From positions 3,224,001 to 3,288,000 of the forward strand of contig NC_035793.1 in assembly GCF_001653235.2 (NCBI RefSeq): a DNA stretch of 64,000 nucleotides, written 5' to 3'. The translations under genes and the position numbers were made by a program. The notes below the pieces were generated by a model. That model did not search any database, had not been told where the DNA came from, and was given only the letters and a program-made list of their open reading frames with translations. This stretch comes from Pochonia chlamydosporia 170 (lineage: Eukaryota; Ascomycota; Sordariomycetes; Hypocreales; Clavicipitaceae). Below, piece by piece: positions 35,901-44,781 of this stretch (positions are counted from its first letter, which is position 1; each line of letters starts with the position of its first letter).

Positions 35901-38900
35901 ACAAAGATAATAATGGGGTCACCTATTCTATCCAACAACACCGTGCGGACGGAGCCGCTGCAAGTTGTGCAAATCGGGAAAGGCTTCCTGCACCTTTCAT
36001 CACTCACAACTCCACGGCCATTGTGGGCGAGTCCAGAAACAAGTGCATCGTCCATACTCACCGGTTCGGTCTCTCACAAAGGGCTTTGAGAACGCATCAA
36101 CATGTTCCAAATACGGCGCGGATGAGAAGAACTACGGCGGTGATATTCTTCATGTAAGCAGAGTGGGGTATCTATGTAAAGCTCTTCTCATCAAGGGGTT
36201 GTTAGATCGCTGGGTAATCGGTCCATTTCACAATAACGGAGCAGCATGGTGCGTGTGTCTGCATGGCTCGAACAAAACAACTGGATGGCCAAACGACAGA
36301 AAGTCTGGAGCTGGCTGACCATCTTGTGGGATGCCCAGCTTCTTGTTGCACGAAACCACAACCCACTGGCGCCGCCGTGTGTAGCACAGGCATCACATTT
36401 CGTCGGCAAGAGCTGGTGCCGACGACTCGTCCAGCTTTCCTATTGTAGCACGCCGTCGAAGATCCCATGCCATGGGCAGAGTATGCATTGTGCCGACGCC
36501 GATGTTCGTTGTTCCTGTATTTTCCTCGCTGTGAACTGTATGGGAGGTAGGTTGTCTTGCCAAGCTGTGCTCAGCCATCGATGAACTCGGCAGTAGCCCA
36601 CCCACATGGTTAATACAACAAGGATAGCTCAAGGACCCTCAATTCTTTTGCCTCTCCCCCCCCCACAGAAGGAAGGCAAAGAAAATCCGTTTTGGTCTCG
36701 GGTTTGCTGTTGGAGTGTCGTCCTTGAACTGCCTACCGACTTGTTCGGTTTTTGTTTGGGGTAATACAACCCAGAGTCGGATCTATTTGGTCACATACAC
36801 GAAGGAGCTGCAAAGAGCTGCTTTCAACAGTGCGCATGGCAAGCCCGAAGAAGTCGCTATTGGTCGAGTAATGTCAAGCAGAAATTTCGGCATGGCGTAG
36901 AACAAGTCCACGGACATCTCGAAGCCAAGGATTGGCATACCCTCCTCAAGCCTGCTCTTCAGCGAAGCAATCTTCGGCGGTTGCTTTTTCGGCGTTCCTT
37001 TTTCTCCCGTCGCCCAATTCATCCACACACATTGCTGCTAGGACGTGTCAATATTCCAATTCTGAACAGTCAATCTTCTTCTCCTGATTGACAAGAGTTG
37101 ATAGGCATCTCATTCCCATCCTGGTCAAAACAAGCATGTAGGACCCCTCCCGACAACATCCCAGGTATTTGCCAGCATGAACCTCCCCCGCCGGCGTCCA
37201 GGAATCCGGGAATGTAACAACACAAGACCACTCACACCACTCGACAATCTGCTCATTCTCGTGGGCCATCGATTCAATATTAGCCAGGGTCACCAATGAA
37301 GACGAGTGGAATGTTAGGATTTTGCCTGGGCTGGCTTAACTCGTGGCCGCCACCAGTCTGTCGTGGCAAGCCACACTTGACACCATTGAAAAAACCTCAT
37401 ATTGACGGTTTTTCATCATCCTGATTTCTCCCGTCGTCTATTCGACAACACTTCTTCCCGACAGGAAGGTGGCCTAGTTATCTTACCCGTGGCTTCTGGG
37501 CCAAAGAAGAAGATTTGAAAGCGCCATGCCACATTCGGTTATTGTTGAGGTTCTTCACAATGCCACCCCAGACGCCTCGAAGGCGGGGGAGGGGAGACAC
37601 AGACAGACACACTTTTACTCCCGACGAACAAGCACAACTTTGAACAATGCGGAAACCGGCCGTGCCTGTGTACTTCTCCTCTGTCCAATGGAGGTTCAAG
37701 TTCCGCTGGCACACGGATTGTCCAATGTGGAAGGCTGGTACTGTACAGTAATTATGTGGACTTGTTCACAGTTGTTTTTCTGTTCTGCCCAGTCGTGAGG
37801 TCACATAGAAGCTAACAAGCTCACATGCATGCGTGTGCCTGGCCGACTCGTGATAACACCTGCCTTTCAAGTACTTCGTGCAAGCACAAACCCCAGGTTT
37901 CTGCTCCACAACACCCGGAGAAGCGAGCGATGCAGAGGTGGTTTTCAAGGTTTATAGATGAAGAACGTAACCCTACCTCGTTCCCTGGCTATTTGGTGTA
38001 TCGCAACCTTTTGTTCCTGTAGATCGGGATTGTCTTTTTCCCCAGGAACAGCCACCAGTTCTTCGGCGGCCGATGCTGTGATCAAGTAGGAAAGTAGGTT
38101 TATGGTGTTTGTTGAATGTGATGCGTCAAGTTTTGTTTACTCACATGCTACATGGTGCGTACTGCGTAGCGTACCGTGCGATCCATGCATCGAGACGATT
38201 TTGTGCCGATGCAGACTGTTTCCGCTCGTATGATCTTGCGTGGTGAGCTGCCGGCTCGCATTTGCTTGTTGTGGAAGCTGGGAGGGTTGACTTTTTGGGG
38301 TAGCTGAAGGATGGATGATGTTGCTCCGGTTTGAATTGCTTGACGATGTTGCACGCTGTCCCGTGATGAATCGCTTTGCTGTTAGGGAGGGAATCTGAAA
38401 AGGTTAGGCATCACTACGAGTACTACGTCAATATGGCACATTCGCCGTAGTTGAGTCCGTGGATGGATTGTCGCTGTGTGACGAGCGCATTCTTTGAGTT
38501 CAATAACTCTGTACGGTTGACATGGAGTGAGGAATTGATAAGATGTAATATGGCTGATGAATAGGCTCTTTTAATGCTTTTGAACAAGAGATGGACAAGC
38601 GTAGGCTAGCATGATACACTCTTCTCGTCAATTGTGTCAGGTCCATCTCGCTATCAGTACACAGTCAAAGTTTGTATGACTGCTATTATGAGAGACACCC
38701 AAGTTATTTGTACACAACGAGTGAGGGCATAAGTTGCTGTTACTCAGTCTACTACCATTTCCAGCTATTTAGTACTCACGACAGAGGTCATCTGTAACAC
38801 AAATATGACTATTTCCACTTATAATGGCGTGGTCTGTGGTGTATCATACATTCATCTCCAACATGAGGGTTAGTCCTTGGTACGAAGTTTGTAACTAACC

Positions 38901-40070
38901 CCAGTTCTTCCTCAGGGCAAATATCATAGATAGTGTAGCAAAAAGTCTCAGCATATAAAGATGGAGAAAACGAAGGGACGAAGAGTCACTGACCGGGCTT
39001 GAACACAGATCGTGGTAAGAGTTGGATCGGTGAATCACTGGAGAAACTACAGCAGTCACCAAGACGCTTTGAGGCGGTGATTCAGAATTGGTAGGTGAGT
39101 ATATGTGTAATAAGAGGTATCAGACTGTGATTCATACTTGCTTTGGCCGAGCATATGAACTGTGGCGATTTATCATGTTATTCAGGTCCGTCGTCATCCT
39201 GTCTCAAATCATGTAGGTTATGTAACTGACTGAGCGCACAAAGGTAGAACCTGGTCTGCGGTGAGTAACCGTTGTGTTGCGTGTCGCTGAGCGGTAGGAA
39301 TCACTGTTCTCAATGCGGTTATGTATGAGAGCGAATGGAAGAGGACCTTACTCGACCATGAGCACTTTGATGATGTCCTTACGAAGGATGATCAGCACAG
39401 CATAAACTGCTATTCGAATAATAGACCCTGCCGTCTACATTCTTATTGATTGGAAAACCTCCATGCTTCCTCGGCGGTAAACTTGCGGTACTCTTCTGAG
39501 TCGAGATCAGAGTTACCAACAAACTGGCTAACTAATGGCCCGTACGGACAGTGTCTCGCGTATCAGTGCAGCTACATATGCCTGAGTTGATGTTCAACTG
39601 CCAACGCTTCACTCTTTCCCTACCGACTACCGAGAAAGGCTGTTCAGACTGGTTTGCTTCTCATTCAAGCTGATTGATAATGTAGCTGCTCTCGGTATAG
39701 GCCACCTTGCCATCTGTGCAGGTCTCCATGTCGGAATACAGCTACAAATTACCATCCGAATATGAAGACACGAGTTAACGAAATACCAAGCATCACCATA
39801 TCACACAGCACGATAAATCAGTCTGGACCGATATAAAAACAGGCAAATGAAATTCTTTCTCATACTATCATCAAATAATCCCCCGTCCAGTCAAGACGCT
39901 AAACCGCCAGCTTCATCAGGTAGCAAATTCCAGAATTCAGACCCCTTTAGATACTCTGCCCAGCGGCGCGGATCCGTAATACGCAACGCTCTCGACTTGG
40001 GAAGCTCCGTCGTGCCATGTTAGGGGGTGCTGAATGGTCTATCCGGTTCGTGGGTCGCGTTGTGCCGTCA

Positions 40071-40766
40071 TTATTGCGTCTTGAAGAGGAGGATGGCGCA
40101 GTGGCCGAGGTAGAAGTAGATGAAATGCTTTGTTTCTGCTACACGTCAGTGTCTCCGTATACGTACAACGCGCCTGAAGCATAGCGTGGTGAAGCTTGGC
40201 TGGGAGAATCAACGCACCGTGGGTGACGAAGCTGCCAAAGTTGCGGCCGACGATGCAGTGCCAGGTAGGGCCTTTTCGCTCGTCGAACTGTGCGTGGTTA
40301 GCGTGGGTAAGAGGTGATTTATGATTCGAGATGACGAACTGTGCGCTTGATGTGTTGGGCAATGTCCTGTGGTAGTTGTTAGCCATTGCGTGGTCGAGGT
40401 TGTGGACGGGTTGACGCACCTTTTCAATGGTGAATTTGGACATGGCTTCCTGAGCTGTACGGAATAGAATCAGCATCCGAGTTGGGCTAGACATTGTACC
40501 AAGTGGTAATCAAGTGGTGTTTATGCGACTGCCAACGTACCAACTTCAATCGACTCTTGTTGCATGTCCTCAGTCTATTCGCAGCATGTCAGCGCGTCGT
40601 TCGGTCTCGTCTTGGCTCGTAATGGCTCACCATATCGGCAGACTTGATCTGAGCTGCATCAAAGTTAGCAAGCTCCCTCGGCAAGTTTTCTTGGTCAGAA
40701 TGTTGGGCCAGTCCCACCTTCAAGCTTCTCCCGAGGAGCAGGAGTCTCTGCTTGCTTGTCCGCCAT
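40071..40766 (-). CDS. DYN2: Cytoplasmic dynein light chain LC8 (100 aa, seven exons)
   Basis: Seven exons splice exactly to 100 aa: 40766-40718, 40653-40631, 40574-40541, 40454-40420, 40366-40340, 40287-40218, 40135-40071. The product contains the LC8 signature almost unchanged: [77 protein letters not shown]8 is a homodimeric hub that binds short linear motifs in dynein intermediate chain and many other proteins; in Aspergillus the orthologue (nudG) is needed for nuclear migration. The gene is unusually fragmented: exons of 23, 27, 34 and 35 nt lie among introns of about 50-85 nt, so gene finders may miss it. The N-terminal 16 residues ([16 protein letters not shown]) are variable, as in other fungi. 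Confidence 0.93.
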
Positions 40767-41828
40767 TCTGACAGGGGGGTTCGTGAGTCGAGAGTGTAAA
40801 GTCGGGCGATGAGGTTCTCCCTGGCTAGAGATTGCACACGGCGTCAGTATTATGCGAGCTCGTGGTTGCGGACGTTCGGACGTGATGTTTTGGAGAAATT
40901 CAAGGGGGGTGGATGCCGAGGCTGCGGGTTCGAGCTCGACCTGTGAGCCTGAGTCTGAGCCTGAGCTTGGACTTTCAATGTTGACCGTTGGCGATGGGCC
41001 CAAGATAGGAGAATACGCACGGTCTGTGGAAGCGGGATGACGTCCAATGTTGGTTCGATTGGAAATTCGGCGCTGGTGCGGGGGGAGGTGAGGTGAATGT
41101 TGGTGGTTTGTAGTCAATTCGCGTTGGATCGTGGCACGGGTTTGGTGTAGCTGACGTACTGTATGGAGTGGAAGTAGGCAGCTAAAATACACAAAATGCT
41201 TAGATGAGTCCAGTGATCGATCCATGTCATGTCATCCCAGTGCCGGTTTCATGGCGCGGCTGGTTCGCTCAGCCTGGACTCAGCCCCAGTTATTCAATTC
41301 GTCTCAATTAACATTGACGCCCCAATCAACCGGAAACCGCCCAGCTCCAGGCACTTGAGTGACCAGACTTGACTATCATCTTGATTCTTGACCCTGTCCA
41401 ACTCTCCACGAAAATGGACGTGCTGGGCATGGGAGCGCTTCCATAAATATCTGCGCGTCTGAGACCAACACCTGCAGGGTCCATCCATATCATGTCGAAT
41501 TTATTATCTCCCGCTTTGCCGCCGGAAACTGCGCTTCTCTCAAAAAGCCCAACCAAGGGGGTTGTCTGGACTCTGGAATAGCGGTGGAGCTTCACCCTGG
41601 AACACATCTCGCGAAGGACACTCTACATACTTTGTCGGTGTGTTTGGTTTCCATTGACAAGTAAAGCTGCGATTTCATGTACCGTATATTCATAGCCCAA
41701 TTATCGAAATCCTTGCCCTGCATGTTTCCGCAGTCCTTAATATGCCCAGCTCCGCCAACCCCGGCAAACAGACAACTTCAGTGCAGAAACCTCTGCGACT
41801 TCAAAAACATTTCCCACCTCACATATCC
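40767..41828. other. Intergenic between tandem - strand genes, no gene seen
   Basis: Promoter and leader of the LC8 gene followed by the 3' flank of the NmrA-like gene. No conserved open frame seen. Confidence 0.5.
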
Positions 41829-42758
41829 CTAATTCAAATCTAGTGGATTTCCCGCAAGATAGTCTTCCAAGCTATGCAGCTTCCCCCTAGCCTTTCCCGC
41901 CGCCCACGCCACCTTCTCCTCCGTCCCTTCACCATAGTATCCGAAATCCTGTATATACAATAGCATATGTACAAGATAATCCCCCATACTAGGAGGCAAG
42001 AACTTCCGAAACACATCTTCCGGGAGTTGTCTGTAAGCAACAGTCTTGCCAGTACTCCCGCTGATAATCCCAACAATCTCCTCCATCGTATACAGCCTTG
42101 TAGCCGCGCAGAGCACCTGGCCCTCAAAGGCATCTGGATCAGCCAAAATTGCAGATACATACTTCCCCGTGTCCGTGATATCGATAAGCGGCAGCTTGGT
42201 AGCAGGAGAAGCCACCGTAGCAAGCACGTACGTGCCGTCGTCGGTACCATTGGGCCGCATGTTTGTTGCGAAGTTCTGCATAAACGAACCCGGTGCAAAG
42301 AAGGCACTTTTGATAGGCAGCGTTCGTATGTACTCTTCCACCTTGGCTTTGCAGTCAAAATGCCCGCCCTTGTTGTACTTGCCTCCTGAGTTGTCGTTGA
42401 TGCATGGCAGTGTGCTGAAGATGAGATACTTTGCGCCGACTTTCACAGCGGCATCGGCAATGCGTCGCCCTTGTGAAAGTTCACGTTCTTCTAGCTTGTC
42501 ATCGTAGATGGTGGTGGTCAGGAAGAATACTGTGTGGGCACCTTGGAGGGCTTTCTCTACAGAGGATGTGTTGTCCGCGTCGCCTTTGACTACTTCGACG
42601 GGTTTTTGTTGGAGATGCTGCGCTGCGGGAGTGGATGTATCGCGGGTGACTGCTCGGATTTTGTATTCATCACGAAGAGTGGCGTCGTTGATGACTGAGT
42701 TGATGACCGATCCGCCTTGGTTGCCTGTGGCACCAAAGACGACTAAAAGTTTGGACAT
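41829..42758 (-). CDS. NmrA-like NAD(P)-binding protein (309 aa)
   Basis: A single 309-codon exon. The N-terminus gives the dinucleotide-binding motif VVFGATGNQGGSVIN (GxxGxxG), followed by IRAVTRDTST and the NmrA-family pattern VVKGDADNTSSVEKALQGAHTVFFLTT. The catalytic Tyr-x3-Lys of classical short-chain reductases is not evident. A GGKYNKGGHFDCKAKVEEYIR block and the TATKLPLIDITDTGKYV-like segment are typical of the NmrA/HSCARG group. These proteins sense the NADPH/NADP ratio or act as atypical reductases; NmrA itself represses the nitrogen GATA factor AreA, but most fungal genomes carry many paralogues with unrelated roles. No neighbour suggests a pathway, so only the fold is assigned. 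The lack of introns contrasts with the surrounding genes. Confidence 0.9.
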   Translation of the reverse strand: MSKLLVVFGATGNQGGSVINSVINDATLRDEYKIRAVTRDTSTPAAQHLQQKPVEVVKGDADNTSSVEKALQGAHTVFFLTTTIYDDKLEERELSQGRRIADAAVKVGAKYLIFSTLPCINDNSGGKYNKGGHFDCKAKVEEYIRTLPIKSAFFAPGSFMQNFATNMRPNGTDDGTYVLATVASPATKLPLIDITDTGKYVSAILADPDAFEGQVLCAATRLYTMEEIVGIISGSTGKTVAYRQLPEDVFRKFLPPSMGDYLVHMLLYIQDFGYYGEGTEEKVAWAAGKARGKLHSLEDYLAGNPLDLN

Positions 42759-43666
42759 TGTGTCTTTTGCCGGTGATGAATGGAGTGAAATGGGTTCGGT
42801 CGAGTTAGCCTTCTGATGTATAGTAGGCAGTCAAGTTGTAGTGAGATGTTTGAGTGATGCTTCTTTTATACTTAATGGTATCCTCGGTATAAATAACGGA
42901 ATGGTGTGCAAAGAGCAGAGTTCGGAGGTTGTAGAAGCGAAGAAGCGACGGTTTGTTCTTCCAACAACGCGACGCGAGCCCGTCACGGAATTAGGGATGA
43001 GAGTTGATCATTTATTCCGGTTGAACCCAGTCATCTCAGCCAGACCAAGAGATGTGTTGAAAGCCAAACTACGTATGGATTGGTGCCCGCCATCAAGTGG
43101 CAATAAGTTGTGGAGCTCGCAACCTTATCATGATGCAAACAGAGTGAGGTCTTGGGGAGGAGAATTGTATTCTGAACAACACTAGCCAAGTGATATCAGT
43201 AGCACCGGAGATATACTTATCGTTCATATGCCCAAGCACATTATTACAGAGAGAATACATGACAGAGGAAACAGTTGGATGGAAATAAGGCGGACATTAA
43301 TGCACAGGCTAGCCCAGTTTCGTATTCCACTACATTTTGGTTGGTTGTAAGTGTGGAGTAAATTAAATACTTAAGTAAAGAGCAGCCTTCAGCTTAGCTG
43401 TATGGCGAAAATAGTGTTGTGGTATCACGGCAGATTTTCGAGTGAACTTTGCATTTCTGCAGCCATAACGTGAGCCTCAACCCTAGTGTAAAGGAAATAC
43501 CCATATGATATGGGGCAGAGTCCAGATTTTAAAAATGCTGCAATATCAAAATTGAAAGCCCAATGAGCCTCAAGGACACCAAGCCGATCCCATTAGGTAT
43601 TAGTATCAACATGAGCGCAATGCCATAATCTGAGTCGAGTTGGCAATTTGGAGTCGAATTTTGACT
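42759..43666. other. Intergenic, no gene seen
   Basis: Upstream of the NmrA-like gene. A 114-codon + strand open frame at 42841-43185 shows no domain or compositional sign of coding. Confidence 0.5.
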
Positions 43667-43868
43667 TTCCCTCTCACCAATCAACATTGTGAAGTCAAAT
43701 ACAGTATGCCCCGCCTCACAAACACGACTTTCATGTAACCATTTGCCCACAATCTCACAGGGAAAAAAAGAGAAAAAAAAAAAAAAAAAAAAAAAAAAAA
43801 CACCACCGGCCACGACAAAAAGAAATGATGAGACTGGGACTCGAACCCAGGAGGATTGCTCCATCAGG
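43667..43868. repeat. Tandem duplication, copy 1 (202 bp), carries a tRNA-Leu 3' half
   Basis: Direct copy of the next 197 bp, starting TTCCCTCTCACCAATC and ending CCATCAGG. The two copies differ mainly in the length of an internal A tract. Copy 1 includes the 3' part of the tRNA-Leu sequence (43826-43868, - strand). Confidence 0.93.
43826..43868 (-). pseudogene. Partial tRNA-Leu, 3' half only
   Basis: Exact copy of the 3' exon of the neighbouring tRNA-Leu: 3' side of the anticodon stem, variable arm, T arm (CTGGG TTCGAGT CCCAG) and 3' acceptor strand (TCTCATC). The D arm, anticodon and 5' acceptor strand are absent, so it cannot form a tRNA. It retains a B-box-like sequence but no A box. 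Confidence 0.88.
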
Positions 43869-44065
43869 TTCCCTCTCACCAATCAACATTGTGAAGTCAA
43901 ATACAGTATGCCCCGCCTCACAAACACGACTTTCATGTAACCATTTGCCCACAATCTCACAGGGAAAAAAAGAGAAAAAAAAAAAAAAAAAAAAAAACAC
44001 CACCGGCCACGACAAAAAGAAATGATGAGACTGGGACTCGAACCCAGGAGGATTGCTCCATCAGG
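43869..44065. repeat. Tandem duplication, copy 2 (197 bp)
   Basis: Second copy, whose right end falls inside the intact tRNA-Leu at the start of its 3' exon. The internal A tract is about five bases shorter than in copy 1. Confidence 0.93.
44014..44018 (-). terminator. RNA polymerase III T5 terminator of tRNA-Leu
   Basis: Five T on the - strand, four bases past the last base of the tRNA, followed further on by a much longer T tract. This is the standard Pol III stop signal. Confidence 0.7.
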
Positions 44066-44121
44066 AAACTGTTGTTAAGGTCACCTTAACCTGACGCCAT
44101 AACCAACTCGGCCATCTCACC
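44023..44121 (-). tRNA. tRNA-Leu(AAG) with an anticodon-loop intron
   Basis: The - strand folds as a type-II tRNA. The acceptor stem GGTGAGA pairs with TCTCATC (one G-T), and the D stem is GCC/GGC. The anticodon stem TCAGG/CCTGA encloses TT-AAG-G followed by an intron of about 17 nt. A long variable arm (GGA...TCC) and the T arm CTGGG-TTCGAGT-CCCAG follow, with discriminator A. The AAG anticodon and long variable arm fit leucine. The intron sits at the canonical position one base 3' of the anticodon. The internal A and B boxes are both present, and a T5 terminator lies just downstream. Confidence 0.9.
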
Positions 44122-44781
44122 GACAGTTTTTGTTGAATACAAACTCGCTTATTATGTATCATATTGCCAACACATACATGGCTCAGAGTCCGAAAATTGC
44201 TGCCCTGTTAAAATGAACATCACAAATACCTACCTAGGTACTCATACTTTAGCAGAGTTTGGCGGCTTAATCACAGCATAGGTTGTGCATACATGCTATA
44301 TCCTCTATTCATCCTCATATTTCTCTGTGTGTTTAGATATGACCTTGGCTGCCAGAGATGACCTTTGCCCGGTCGCACTTGCCAACATGAGTTATCCAGA
44401 TGTGTCTGATAAAGTGCTGATGGTCATCGTAAACTCGTCAATAACAGCGTTTACGCCGGCGCATAACCACAATTTTATACAACTTCAACATGGCACTACC
44501 CGAGCTGAGTTTATTCACAAAGTACAACCTGAAAGATTGAAAAGACAACCCTCATTCGCAGAAATTGTCCCAAATATCGAGATTGTGTTGGCTCTAGGGT
44601 AGCTATATGCACCTCGGTGCGCACGGACCAAGGCACGATACGGCACGACGATAAGAACCAAAACTTTTTTTTTCTTCACCTCCCTTCCCTGCCACAACAT
44701 CTGGCCGTCTGCGGGCAGACACCACCAACATGGCTTGAGAAACCAGAAACCACTTTTTATTCCCTTCTCATTAATTTAATC
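44122..44781. other. Intergenic between tRNA-Leu (-) and MRD1 (+)
   Basis: Divergent upstream region. Includes the MRD1 promoter with a T8 run (about 44,665) shortly before the start codon. A 105-codon frame at 44285-44602 has no recognisable features. Confidence 0.5.

Larger units (their letters stand above)
27911..40070. other. 12-kb gene desert upstream of ELL
   Basis: No gene is convincing over 12 kb, against roughly one gene per 2-3 kb elsewhere in the window. Open frames are under about 210 codons, overlap on several strands and lack domains. The first 1.5 kb (28.5-30.0 kb) is crowded with the hexamer CCAGAC and C/T- or CA-rich simple sequence; three TACTCCGTA-type copies lie at 28452, 32008 and 33665. 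The DNA is rich in CpA/TpG, which argues against heavy RIP. From about 38,350 to 39,900 no frame of 60 codons or more is open on either strand. Two adjacent - strand frames at 36783-37028 and 37048-37296 look somewhat protein-like. A long regulatory region, an unannotated non-coding transcript or eroded genes are all possible. Confidence 0.5.

Noticed and set aside
39891..40019. 43-codon - strand frame resembling a protein C-terminus (DPRRWAEYLKGSEFW)
   Set aside because: It has no ATG, is closed by a stop immediately upstream and lies just past the LC8 stop, so it is most likely 3' UTR.
27911..40070. RIP-degraded transposon in the desert
   Set aside because: Sequence keeps abundant CpA/TpG and balanced composition, and no transposase or reverse-transcriptase fragment is seen. 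RIP indices were not computed.
43667..44065. SINE or retroposed element (tRNA-like part plus A tract)
   Set aside because: The two units are a direct tandem duplication with no target-site duplication, and the A tract lies inside the unit rather than at its end; both copies are at one locus.
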